The position numbers were made by a program, and so were the translations under genes. Below the pieces are notes generated by a model, which was not told the origin of the DNA, made no database searches, and was given only the letters and a program-made list of their open reading frames with translations. A stretch of 64,000 nucleotides of DNA from assembly GCA_009801085.1 (NCBI GenBank), contig VNWV01000010.1:1-64000 (forward strand), read 5' to 3'. Source of the DNA: Lasiodiplodia sp. COLG20. Its lineage: Eukaryota > Ascomycota > Dothideomycetes > Botryosphaeriales > Botryosphaeriaceae. The first letter of the stretch is position 1, and every line of letters starts with the position of its first letter. Below are positions 1 to 10,340 of this stretch, in pieces.

Positions 1-23
1 TTTTTTTTTTTTTTTTTTTTTTT
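1..23. repeat. Poly-T run at window start
   Basis: An uninterrupted run of 23 T opens the window. It is low-complexity sequence, and whether it continues upstream cannot be seen. The DNA from there to the first tRNA (positions 24-300) is AT-rich and holds no recognisable gene. Confidence 0.9.
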
Positions 24-300
24 GCATTTCTTACTTATTTCAGATAAAGATTTGAGACACGTCACTTCATCCACCGAGGCAACGTTAGCTTTACATAATA
101 ATTAACTAGATGTTTTTCTGTGAGATATGGAGAGCGTAAATCGACAGACGAGGAGTTTCAGCGAAACGTTGACACGGCGTTTAGACACAAGTTTGGTGAT
201 TAGCCCATTGTTAACTACGTAGTTAGCTCTAAAGTGCTCCAGCGTACAAAGCATTTTATTTTATAAGTTTTGTTGATACGCTCTTTTTCATCAACAAGTA

Positions 301-390
301 GCTTCTATGGCTCAGTTGGTAGAGCGCGGCACTAGTACCTGATACCTATCAGTCATGCCGAGGTCCTGAGTTCAAATCTCAGTGGAAGCA
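301..390 (+). tRNA. tRNA-Thr (anticodon AGT) with 17-nt intron
   Basis: The cloverleaf can be folded by eye. The acceptor stem is 301-307 with 383-389 (one G-T pair) and the discriminator is A390. The D stem is GCTC/GAGC at 310-313 and 322-325. The anticodon stem is CGGCA/TGCCG at 327-331 and 356-360, and the T stem is CTGAG/CTCAG around TTCAAAT. The anticodon AGT lies at 334-336. A 17-nt intron (338-354) sits after position 37, where nuclear tRNA introns are normally found, leaving a 73-nt mature tRNA without the CCA tail. A T-rich stretch at 391-399 is the likely Pol III terminator. An identical copy lies on the other strand at 5953-6042. Confidence 0.95.
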
Positions 391-3100
391 TTTCCTTTTG
401 CCGTCCAGGGGTCTGGATGTTGTGATTGTTTTGCAGTTTTAGAAGGTGAACGTTTTGGATAGATGCTATATACTACCCCACTCCCCCCCAATTAGCTGGC
501 CACAGACTATTGCGCTACGCTGTATTAAGGGACTTATCAGGCATATTAATCGATCTATAAATACAGCAACGGTTAAATAGTCTATCAAAGACACTCTTCG
601 TGACGGAGCTAACTGGAACATTCCGGCCATCACTGCACTCAAATCAACCTAAAAGCATAGCTGCGGCCAAACATATCTCAAGTTAGAGTGCTTTTTCATC
701 TCACAGACACTGGTTTGACTCGGTCTGGTCGTCGATATTTGCTCATTTACTAAAGTGACTGCAGAAAATGCACACCTTGAATGAAGGCATCAGTTATGAA
801 CAGACTTCTCAAAGCAGAAAGATGCAGTTCCGCTCACTCGCCTGCGCCCAGGCTCTCCTGCGCCAAGCACGACTTTAAGATGCGGCGGATTGTTGGGACA
901 GGGGTCGCAACGGCGGGAGCACGGCAATCCTTTGATGCATGTACATGACCACGCCGAGCAAGGAGCCTCACTCTCGGCTATCAAACATGATGGCCAGGGT
1001 CTTTCTGGGCAATGTCTGGGCCTGCTGTCCTCCGGGAAAAATCGGAACGTCCAAGTGTAGTCAGTGTCATGAAGGATGCAGGGCTCTTGACTTTATTGGT
1101 ATCCCGTGCTGAAAAAGGCACTTCCGAACGAGCTTGCGTACAGTTGTCGATTGCGGCTCGTCCGTGTGGCCATGGCATTTCGCACTTGGCGATGCAGAAG
1201 TTTTCAAGTCCAGACTCTTTCGAAAGTCATTGAGCCATGGCGGTTCGGGCCAAGCATTCAGCTGTTGGCATTTCTCGTACGATATAGATGGGGAATCGCT
1301 AATGATTTCCAGTGGCGCAAAATTCTGGCAGGGGCATGACGGAAAATTCCCTCAATAGTATGGGTGAGTGGCGATTATCAAGGTAGGGGATGCGGGCCGC
1401 CGCGTTGGGAATCCTGCAAGCCATTAAGAACAGCCGGTAGATCAAGGATCCAGCAAATCATGCATGACGAATGGATCTGAGATGGACTTTGGATGTTTGT
1501 TTCCTTCTTGAAGAAAGAGCAAAGGTGGTTGATTTCGGATTCTGTCGGATTTGTTTCCGAGAGTCTCACCACGGTCCACAGATACGTCCCAACGCTCGAA
1601 TTGACTAAGACATTGGCACGGCGTGGCAACGATCGGCTAGTTGGCCTTTCCCCGTGGGCAGGACCCCGCGACTCCACGCACGACCCGCCCAGGAACACCT
1701 CACCGCATCACGAACGGCGGCAACTTCCTATCGGACCAACCAGAAGCCACTGGAAGCCAGAATCCGACGACGTGACTGGCTTGGCGGCCGGCGAGGCCTG
1801 ACGAAAACGACGCGTCGCGATATTCCATGAGGAAAAAACGCCACAGGAATGCGAATCGAGTCACCCGTCACACGCAACGCGCGGGCGCGACCATGACCGC
1901 AGCCAATGCCCGTTGCGCTCAAGGCGGTTTAGCTTTTTCAGCCGCAGGGACGAGAAGTCGTCGTACGATGGTGCCAAGATACCGTGCCGCCTTGGACTCG
2001 GATGATGTAGGGAACCGTAATGTCGCGTCGGCAGTTCTACGAAGGATTCTGACCATGATGGTGCCAAGAGCGGGAAACGCGACGGCGGAGAGTGAGGGGG
2101 AGGCCTGGGGAAGGGTGCGTGGGGAAGAGTGAGTGCGCGTCCAGCTGCAGTCGAATCAAGCTGGACAAGCCTCCTCAGCATTCGCCCTATGGCGCCTGGC
2201 AAGCCGTTCCCACTTCTTCCCTCTCTTGGCCCTTGGCCCGGCATCGCCTGTCAGCCCACGGGTGAGCGCGTACCTGTTACGGATAATTCGCCCGCTGGCC
2301 CTCAGTCAGCAGGCCTGTCCCGCCAAGGCCTCAGTTTTGCGGTGGCGCTCCGCTGCTGCTTGGCATCGTCGCCGTCTGACATGCGAAACGGTCCGCATTG
2401 TCGTCCCCATCTTTCACCAACCCGCAACTGCGTTTTCAGTGTCTGCTCCGCGTCTGACCATCCTCACCCGCTCCACCGCGGGGGCTTGGCGCACCGCGGG
2501 ACTGCGTCCCCACCCACTTTGGTTCTGCGCGTGCAGGGAAACCGTCGCCTAATGCGCGGCACAGTAAATCTGGGGTAGCCTATTCCGGGGCCGTGGGGTA
2601 AAATGTCCGACGAGCGACGCAGCCCTCGTATCCACCACTTTCTTCGCGTTGCCCGCCAAAAACTCTCCAGGTCACGGCGAACGCAAATCTGCAGTGCTGA
2701 GGCGGCGCCTTCCCGTATTCCAAGCACGCTTGTTCGAGCGAAGGCGCGTCGTGCGCGTCTCGGCCGCATGCTGAAGGAGTCTTAACCATGTTGGCGCCAT
2801 GCAAGGACATGACAAGAACCTCTGCTTTCCCCTCGGGTCAGACCGGACTGGCGCGCCCCACTGTGGTCCAGGGACCGGCTCCGGGGCCTTGTCATTCGGG
2901 CTGCTACCAAATATGCCGGCGACCGCCCGTGCGGTTGCATCTGTCGTGCCGCTTGGCGGGCGCACTCACGGGCTGGCGGCGTGGAGCGTGGCATCTTGGC
3001 CATCTTGGCTGCGGCACCACTATGACCGCATGCAAGCCATTGATGCTACCCCAGCCGTGCTCGCCCTCCACGGGGACTCCCCGCACTGACTGGGAGGAGA
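391..3100. other. Long intergenic region upstream of the carboxylate transporter
   Basis: About 2.7 kb with no supportable gene. Open frames here are short, overlap on both strands and show no protein-like composition. From about 800 the DNA becomes GC-richer, resembling the other long promoter regions of this window. A very long control region would suit a nutrient-regulated transporter, and a non-coding transcript cannot be excluded, but nothing in the sequence proves either. Confidence 0.5.
3079..3084 (-). promoter_or_regulatory. Possible CreA/Mig1-type site
   Basis: The sequence reads GCGGGG on the minus strand and matches the carbon-catabolite repressor consensus SYGGRG. It lies about 145 nt before the transporter start codon. 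Jen-type transporters are classically glucose-repressed, so the site makes sense, but a 6-nt match is expected often by chance. Confidence 0.25.
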
Positions 3101-3115
3101 TTAGATAGCCTCTTC

Positions 3116-3123
3116 TATATAAG
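3116..3123 (+). promoter_or_regulatory. TATA box of the carboxylate transporter
   Basis: TATATAAG lies 106 nt upstream of the start codon at 3229. It is followed by a C/T-rich tract typical of filamentous fungal transcription start regions. TATA boxes are common in highly regulated fungal genes. Confidence 0.6.
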
Positions 3124-3228
3124 CCCGCCGGGCCAGAAGCTGTGTTTCCTTCCCACTCCAGCGGATCCCCTTCCTCGCATCTCCTTGGTCACTTTCCCGC
3201 TCTCGTCCCCTCAGACCAATCAATCACC

Positions 3229-5001
3229 ATGCCGGCCGAAGGCGAACCCGCGGAGCCCATGCAGAAGGGCGTTTGGTTCACAGCCAAGCAAGCCTGGGGT
3301 GACCTCTTCATCTGGAAGCAGCGCGTCGTTGTCACCAACGAGTACGGCGAGGAGCGCACTGAGTGGCAGAGCCCTCCCCCGCTGCAGAACCCTTTCACGC
3401 TGTTCGCCCAGCTCAGCTTCAAGGATTGGGTCTTCTTCCTTGTCGGCCTGGCAGCATGGACCGCCGACGCCTTTGACTTCCACGCCCTATCCATCCAGAC
3501 CGTCAAGCTGTCAAAGTACTACGACCAATCCAAGACCAACATCACCACCGCCATTACCCTCACCCTTCTGCTGCGTTCGATTGGCGCTGCCTTCTTTGGT
3601 CTCGCTGGTGACAAGTTCGGCCGCAAGTGGCCCATGGTTCTGAACATGATCATTCTCGGCGTCCTGCAGATCGCAACCATTTACAGCACAACCTTCAACC
3701 AGTTCCTGGCCGTCCGCAGCTTGTTTGGTCTGTTCATGGGCGGAGTCTACGGAAACGCCATCGCAATGGCCCTCGAGAACTGCCCGTAAGCACCCCTTGC
3801 CCAGTCACGCGACGCACGTGCTAACCAACACTTCGCACCAGTGTCAACGCCAGAGGCCTGATGAGCGGTATTCTGCAGCAGGGCTACTCTCTCGGTTACG
3901 TCTTTGCGGCCTGCGCCAACCTCGGCGTCGGCGGCGCGACCGACAGCTGGAAGACCGTCTTCTGGATCGCCGCCGGCATCTCCATCGCCGTCGGCATCAT
4001 CCGCATGTTCTTCCCGGAGTCGCAGCAGTTCATCGAGGCGAAGAAGGCTGGCAAGAAGGCCATGGCCCCGGGCGCCTTCTGGCACGAGACCAAGGTCATG
4101 CTTGCACAGGAGTGGAAGATGTGCATTTACTGTATCATCCTGATGACCTGGTTCAACTACTACAGCCACACCTCGCAGGACAGCTACACCACCTTCATGC
4201 TCACCCAGAAGGAGCTCGACAACAGTGGCGCCTCGCGCGCCTCGATCCTCATGAAGGTCGGTGCCTGCGTCGGCGGCACCATCATCGGCTACCTCTCGCA
4301 GTTCGTCGGCCGCCGTCGCGCCATCATCGTTGCCGCCCTTGTGTCCGGCTGTCTCATCCCTGCCTGGATCCTGCCCGAGGGCGAGCGCTCCCTGTCCGCC
4401 AGCGGCTTCTTCATGCAGTTCTTTGTCCAGGGTGCCTGGGGTGTCATCCCCATCCACCTTAACGAGCTGTCGCCCCCTGCGTTCCGCTCCAGTTTCCCTG
4501 GTAAGTCTAATGATTCATCACCACAATAAATCTCGCCCATCCATCCCAGCCTTCCCACTTCCCAAAGCCGCCACGGGCTCGAGACCTCGAACTAATCCCG
4601 CTGTCATCACAGGTATCACCTACCAGCTCGGCAACATGATCTCGTCGCCGTCGGCCCAGATCGTCAACGCCATCGCCGAGAAGACGCTGATCAAGATCAA
4701 CAACGGCGACAGCGTGCCCGCCTACGGCCCCGTCATGGGCGTCGCCACGGCCATCATCGCCCTCGGCATCGCCGTCACCACCGCCTTCGGCCCCGAGAAG
4801 CGCGGCCGCCACTTCGAGGCCGCCAAGGTCGCCGGCGCCGTCGAGGAGCCCGTCAAGGACGTCGAGGCCGGCTTCGGCAGCTTCGCCTCCCAGGGCGGCA
4901 AGGGCCCCAAGGATGGCGCGGGCGCCGAGAAGATCGAGATGGCCGAGAACACGTCGCCCGTCGACGACAGCAAGAACGAGAACAAGGAGGTGAAGGTCTA
5001 G
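3229..5001 (+). CDS. Jen-type monocarboxylate/proton symporter (MFS)
   Basis: Three exons, 3229-3785, 3842-4500 and 4613-5001, encode 534 aa. The introns (56 and 112 nt) have GTAAGC/CAG and GTAAGT/CAG ends. The protein is a polytopic Major Facilitator Superfamily carrier with hydrophilic ends. The Jen signature NxxSHxSQDxxxT is present at N291-T303 (NYYSHTSQDSYTT), and the MFS loop motif appears as GDKFGRKWP in exon 1. Family members such as yeast Jen1 import lactate, pyruvate, acetate or dicarboxylates with protons at the plasma membrane during growth on non-sugar carbon. The substrate here cannot be told from sequence. The C-terminus is long and Glu/Lys-rich, a likely site for regulated turnover. 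An upstream in-frame open frame begins at 3142 but without ATG. The ATG at 3229 has a good context (CACCATGCC) and follows the TATA box at a normal distance. Confidence 0.9.
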
Positions 5002-5940
5002 AAGCGATGTGGAACTAAAAAAAGAAATAGAAGAACTGTCGCTGAGGGATTATTATTCAGTGGGCAGCCGTGGAAGTGCCGATGAAAAAGGGGGAGCGAC
5101 GACGTTGATACCAACTACATACATGATTTGACGATAATGATATCACCTTTTTGGCATGGATTGACTTCCAGGCTCAAACTTTTATACTGTGCAGATGGGT
5201 GTTGCAGCCGCAGGCTAGCGTGAAATCGTGTTTCACTCATTCCATGGGTACTTGAAGCTATCGTCCGGATGTAAATGTCGCATTAATAATTGTACATTTC
5301 CGCCCAGACGATAGCTCCAAGCCCTCGCATTTGTTTATTTTCGTGTTAGCCTAAATGCACATGTATATACGTAGGGTTGCCAACGGAAGCAGACTCTAAG
5401 CAAGACATAACGATGATAATATTTAAAACAAAGCATAGCTACATGTCGCTTTAGGTTGATTTAATTGATTGAGTTTATGTTGCCCTCTTATCAAAAGAAA
5501 CCGGTTGTTGAAACTTTGCTATAGTTCGACCAATACCATGCTCTCGCGGCAACATCTTCTCGTCGGATTTCTGTCCTACACTAAACTCGTACTTGTACCA
5601 CCACAGAGCAAAGCACACGCGTAATAGCAAATATTAAAGAATATCGCACATTGAATCCATTTTTATAAACTTAGTAAACGTTGGGCTCACAGGGCTTTGG
5701 AATACTGTTCCGCATACAAATGTATGATTACAAACCAAATGAGAACGCCTGGACATGGTTTTCAACCATGCACCCAAGTCGAGCATGATATTTCTTAGGA
5801 ATTTCATCAATGAACTCCAGGAACGCTTGCATGCATGCCTTCTGTGCTCGCGCTTCTACAGAGGAAACTTGTACCCGCGAACCGCCTCTCCTCTCTTCCT
5901 CAACACCAAAAAGTTACCTTAAGAGATAGACGGGTAGATT
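5002..5940. other. 3' flank of transporter, AT-rich intergenic DNA
   Basis: No gene is visible between the transporter stop and the minus-strand tRNA. The stretch is clearly AT-richer than the transporter. The only structure noticed is the inverted repeat listed separately at 5251-5321. Confidence 0.6.
5251..5321. repeat. Imperfect inverted repeat, 28-bp arms
   Basis: Arms at 5251-5278 and 5294-5321 match at 23 of 28 positions. They share a perfect GAAGCTATCGTC-like core with one change and are separated by a 15-nt AT-rich loop. It starts 250 nt after the transporter stop, so it could be a 3'-UTR or terminator hairpin or a remnant of a small inverted-repeat element. Confidence 0.6.
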
Positions 5941-5952
5941 GGCAAAAGGAAA

Positions 5953-6042
5953 TGCTTCCACTGAGATTTGAACTCAGGACCTCGGCATGACTGATAGGTA
6001 TCAGGTACTAGTGCCGCGCTCTACCAACTGAGCCATAGAAGC
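5953..6042 (-). tRNA. tRNA-Thr (anticodon AGT) with 17-nt intron, second copy
   Basis: This is the exact reverse complement of 301-390, including the intron (5989-6005) and the anticodon (6007-6009). Identity extends about 5 nt upstream and 12 nt downstream (TTTCCTTTTGCC, including the T-rich terminator), then stops. The two copies point away from the transporter gene outward on both sides, with this one reading leftward toward it. Confidence 0.95.
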
Positions 6043-6046
6043 TACT

Positions 6047-6624
6047 TTTGGTGATAAAATGGGTGTTCACATTGCGGAAGATATACTGCATGCCTTGATT
6101 CCTTACAAGGACGCAAACGGGAGTAGCACTGATGATAGGGCAACGTAGCAAGGGATGGTGATGAAAACCGTTTGTGTTTCGGTGAAACAAGAGTAGCGTC
6201 GGCGACCTTCCTGTTTCAGTAAATAAAGCGAATGGTCCGGCAACCCGATTCGGTCAGGGGCTTACTGTCGTGCTTCCTGTTCCTTGGAGAGTCGACGCCG
6301 GGCCATTGGTAGGAGGGATGAGGCGTTCCATACAATGGGACAGCGAATGACGACGTATAGAAGCAATAAGCTTCATGAGAGTAGTATATGATGGAGATAA
6401 ATGATCAGATATATGTCATGGGAATAGATTTCATTCCTACCTGCCCACGCAGTTTCGCCAGTATAAAATGTGCACAGTATGAAAGACATAAGAAGTCGCT
6501 ACAGATTCTTCCGTCTTCAGCAATCTTGGACTTCTAGGACCTGCAGCAGTCGCTTTTCATGATTTCGTTCCCACTCACCCGCCCATAGACAAGTTTAGGA
6601 ATTTCTGTCTTGGACAAATGCTCT
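6047..6624. other. Intergenic, no gene seen
   Basis: AT-rich DNA between the minus-strand tRNA and the 3' end of the kelch gene. It should hold the tRNA upstream region and the kelch 3' UTR. No other feature is recognisable. Confidence 0.6.
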
Positions 6625-7992
6625 TCACCGGTCAACAGTGATCATCCAGCCGTTGTCCAGGACCTTGCCGCTTTCATCCGCGCCACCCCAGACGATGACA
6701 CTCGCACCTTCAACCTCGGTGCCCTTGGTAGCCGCGAAGCCGATACGTGCATCCATACCCTTCGTTCCAGCTAGACTGGCAGGTCTGTCGGGGACGATGT
6801 CTCCATCTTCGTTCATGTACTGGTATTGCACCTCGGTCCAATGTGCGTCCTTGGTGTCCAGCTTCACCGTGCTCTGCGCCGGGGCCTTCGCGGGAGTAGC
6901 GGCGACGGTAGTGGGAAGTTGGAAGGCCCAGATGTCGTCGAGGTAGGAAAGACCGCCTTCCTGGACGTCCGGCTTCAAACCGCCAACAAGCAGCAGGTAG
7001 TGGCCCGACTTTCCGGCAGTGACTTCGATCAAAGCAGCGCCAGAACGGGTGGCGGGTCCAGCGCCCTCTTCGTGCTCGATTGTCTCCCAATCGCCAGAGA
7101 GCGTCCTAGCAGGAGGACCACCAGACTCGGCGAACCTCCACAGGCCACTGACATCGAAGTGGGAAACACCAGAGGGGACAGGCTCAGTAGTATTGATACC
7201 GCCGAACAGGTATAGACGAGTGCCAACACATACAAGGCTAGCGCCTATCCTGGCAGGGCCAGGCGGTGAAGCCAACTTATTCCAGATCCTCGACCGGATG
7301 TCAAAGGTCCATAGGTCGTGGATGAGCTCGCCATCGGCGGCCTTACCGCCAGAGATGAAGACGGTTCCCCACGTGCCGGGCTCAGGCGGTTCGGGCACAA
7401 CCTGCGAAGGGTCCGGGGGTTGTTGGGGGAGGATGGTCTGTTCGGTCTTGGTCTCCTTGGGAGCAGGCTCTTCGCTCGCAGCTGCGGCATGGAACGCTCT
7501 CGACTGGGGCGCAGGCGCCTCGGCATTTGCAGGAGCAAGCGCAGTCCAGTTACTGCCCGAGGTCGAGAAGACCCATACTGTTCCGCTCTCGTCGGCACCT
7601 CCCTCGACATCGCCTCCGAATATGAAAATATCGTCGCCAACGACGACGGCAGTGTGACCTTTCCTCGCGGCTGGAACGCCGCCGTCTTCCTTGGCGGCCT
7701 TGGGGGAGATAGTGTAGTAGTCGGCTTCGGAGACGCCCGACGAGGGCAGGATGACGACGTGCATGTCATTGTCAGCGAGCTGGCCATCTGTAAGCTCGCC
7801 ACCGAAGATGTACGCCCGGCCCTTCACAACTGAAATCGAGTGCGAAGAGCGACCCAAAGGCGCGCCTGAAATAGGAGAGAATGTAGCCTTTATAGCCCGC
7901 TGACCCGGGGTTGCCATATGCTTAGCAAACCCGGCAGCACCCGACAAATATCCGCGTCCGGCGTTGAGAACGTTTCCTAGGGAGGGCGGCAT
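6625..7992 (-). CDS. Kelch-repeat beta-propeller protein
   Basis: A single exon encodes 455 aa. At least five kelch-type blades can be seen, each with the pattern of hydrophobics, GG and a conserved Trp or Tyr: 'RAYIFGGEL', 'DDIFIFGGDV', 'GTVFISGGKA', 'TRLYLFGGIN', 'HYLLLVGGLK' and 'ASVIVWGGAD'. The fold predicted is one six- or seven-bladed propeller filling most of the protein. It has no BTB domain, signal peptide or membrane segment, so it is probably a cytosolic interaction or scaffold protein. A Pro/Ala/Glu-rich insertion sits near residues 165-200. Similar stand-alone kelch proteins are common in moulds and mostly uncharacterised. Nitrile-specifier-like or polarity (Tea1-type) roles are possible but unsupported, as there is no coiled coil. 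Confidence 0.8.
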   Translation of the reverse strand: MPPSLGNVLNAGRGYLSGAAGFAKHMATPGQRAIKATFSPISGAPLGRSSHSISVVKGRAYIFGGELTDGQLADNDMHVVILPSSGVSEADYYTISPKAAKEDGGVPAARKGHTAVVVGDDIFIFGGDVEGGADESGTVWVFSTSGSNWTALAPANAEAPAPQSRAFHAAAASEEPAPKETKTEQTILPQQPPDPSQVVPEPPEPGTWGTVFISGGKAADGELIHDLWTFDIRSRIWNKLASPPGPARIGASLVCVGTRLYLFGGINTTEPVPSGVSHFDVSGLWRFAESGGPPARTLSGDWETIEHEEGAGPATRSGAALIEVTAGKSGHYLLLVGGLKPDVQEGGLSYLDDIWAFQLPTTVAATPAKAPAQSTVKLDTKDAHWTEVQYQYMNEDGDIVPDRPASLAGTKGMDARIGFAATKGTEVEGASVIVWGGADESGKVLDNGWMITVDR

Positions 7993-9034
7993 GTTGGTTG
8001 TGGTGGCGTTTGCGGTGGATTGAGGAGTGGAGGCAGAGAAAAGAGGGGGATGCGTCGTGTTTAGAGGTTCCTGTCAGCTCAGGCGGGCAGCTGAAGTATG
8101 ACATGACCAGTGTGACGTCTTCCTGCCGTGGCTGTGATGCCGTAATTGCCGGCGCATGGGCCCACATCTGGAGCCCCTCAGCGGGGGCTGCGCCACGCAC
8201 ACGAATCAGTCCGACAACCAACATTCCATGCGCGCTTTTTTGTACTCAGGATCATCTTCTTTCCACTGTCACTTGTAGACATCGCTCTAGACTCGAGGAA
8301 CAAAATCTCGCCTGGGATAAGTTTTATGCCGGGAATTGTCCAAATTGTATCCAACGGCTTACGATGAAATTCAAGCGGACTACAGCCGCACCTCACGCTC
8401 TCCAGCCAATGATGCTGCGGATACATCTTTCAACGTCCGAGCATGCCGCTCTCTTGCCATATGCCCGGCGTGGTGCCTGAGGTTGCGTTGTTCCAGTCGG
8501 GCAGGCGCTGATGAGGCAGGCGCTCATGCCCGCCTGTGCGAGAAACTTGACCCTACTTTTATTCCTCTGTCTCGCACTCCTTCTCGCATCCACTCTTATA
8601 TTGCCTCTTGAATTCTCTCTTACACTTCTGCTAGTTGCCATCGAGCCCGCGAATTATTTAACGCATAAGTTGCATTCTCTACTTTGTCGCCTTATCCTGC
8701 CCTCCACTCTACAGGAGAGCTTCAACAGTTCTTGCTATCACCGCGCATGCGTACTAAGGCATTAGCAGCGACGCTCAACCTTGCGCAGGGCATGACCTCG
8801 CGTCACCACATCTCTGTGGCTCTTGAGTACCCGGTAAGCTGAACTCACCTGCCCATTTTGCCCGCACGTTCCATTGATAATTTCCTGGCAGCCATTGGGC
8901 TCATAGGTTCGTGCTACGGTAGACTCGGTGTAGGACCCAACAAGCCGATTCAGTTCCGATCGCGGACATAATTCGTCGGATGCCGATGCTGGAACTCCTG
9001 ACCTAATATGCCAACATTCCATACTACGTCAGTC
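7993..9034. other. Kelch promoter and degenerate flank
   Basis: The first few hundred bases are the kelch promoter. From roughly 8500 the sequence is pyrimidine-rich and carries only short open frames on both strands, none convincing. It may include the 5' part of the decayed element that follows. Confidence 0.4.
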
Positions 9035-9056
9035 GGGACGGAATCAAATTGGCCCC

Positions 9057-10340
9057 TATTTCATTGCTGCTGCACTTCGAAAATACAAAGCCAAGAAAGC
9101 TAAGTCTGTTCTTAAGCTTGCAGAGGAGTGTTACAACCGCAATTTAGCACGAAGAACCACAGACCCTTAGAAAGAGTAGTAAGTCTGAATTAGCAAGATT
9201 AAGTCTCTCCAGTGTGACTAGTCACGACCTCATTTCAAGACTGCCAGATCATATATCAATGAGGCCCTGACCATTCTCCATCACGACTCCAAATAGTTCA
9301 CTTGGGTCTGGGAACCGTCTGATGCTCTGCAGCTCTCAAGCTATCTTCACCAGGCACATCGTAAGGGGAAATTGATCAAAGGTCGTATCGATTCCAACAG
9401 TGGATCGGTATCCAACTCCTCCGCCACGTTGCCAACTGATTTGATTTTAATCTAGCATGGCAAAACCAGTCGAAAAAGCAATGGTATAAAGCCATTGAAA
9501 AAGCTTTCGTTATCGTCTTTCTCAGCGCAGCCTAAACGCAGCCATGTGGCTTGGCCGAAGATCGACCGAGCTATTCAAACTACTGCTTCCGATTCGAAGA
9601 CCTTGAGAGCTTGTTCTAGACACGCGCAAGCTAGAACTACAGCCCGGAGTTATCCCTGCTGCGCATGAGCTATTCAAGTGTCTGTACTTCGTGCTGACAA
9701 CTTAGCACACCAGAGCCCGCAAGGGCAAGCAGAATGAATGCTACCGGCTTCTGATCCAACCTCTGGAGAAGGCTAAGGATTTTGTTATTCGCCTTTTCGC
9801 CGTGCTTTTTGAGCACTGCTTACGAAATAATATTCTATACAGTAACACTCTTCAGGAAGTCTTCCTTGATACCGTCGAGCACAACGGCCTGATTCGATGG
9901 AGAGATCCCACCCTCCCGGTCCTCTGTTCTTTCCTATACACCAGCTTACCTCAAGCGTTGGGTCGGAGATCGACCACCGCAGCATTGAAGAAAATGGTTC
10001 AGATCGCTGAGGTCTCCCAGCTACTTACTGTGATGCATTTTCTTACTGGAACTGCTAGATATATTTTTCGCTTCCCTAGCCCACTGCTCATATCCGGAGT
10101 CGCAAATCGGATTACAGCATCCAAAACTTAGACACAGCGCTTAACAGGTTTCCACAGGAGTGTCTGATATGTACTCGGGTGATTCAAACGTCCCTAAATA
10201 CAATTTGAGGGTTCGGAACGACCCCGGAGAACTTGTAATTCTGGCGACGGCTCGTACTACATCCTTGCTAACTGTCCCATCCTTCGCAGGTGTCACTGCG
10301 GAGTTAATTGAGCATAGCTTCTCTTCCAATGCCCCCAACT
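9057..10340 (+). pseudogene. Decayed tyrosine recombinase (DUF3435/FluG-domain, captain-like)
   Basis: Pieces of one protein can be read in plus-strand frames but are broken by many stops and frameshifts. In order they are FIAAALRKYKAKKAKSVLKL (about 9060), ARSYINEALTILHHDSK then stop (9243), KGKLIKGRIDSNSGSVS (9365), SHVAWPKIDRAIQTTAS (9540), NECYRLLIQPLEKAKDFV (9735), FEHCLRNNILYSNTLQEVF (9807) and LPQALGRRSTTAALKKMVQ (9952). These are followed by a degenerate HxxR-like box (about 10031-10090) and, after a frameshift, VSDMYSGD (Tyr codon 10172-10174). This order resembles fungal proteins with a crypton/Starship-type tyrosine-recombinase fold; the family link is from memory. In the box-II copy the expected Arg is lost (HFL instead of HxxR), so the gene is dead. 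Decay products may continue to about 11300. Confidence 0.6.

Noticed and set aside
1012..3108. Several overlapping short frames upstream of the transporter
   Set aside because: No consistent protein composition, start context or splice structure; both strands similar.
3747..4457. 236-codon minus-strand frame inside the carboxylate transporter
   Set aside because: Shadow of the highly biased plus-strand gene; Asp/Gly/His-rich with no fold.
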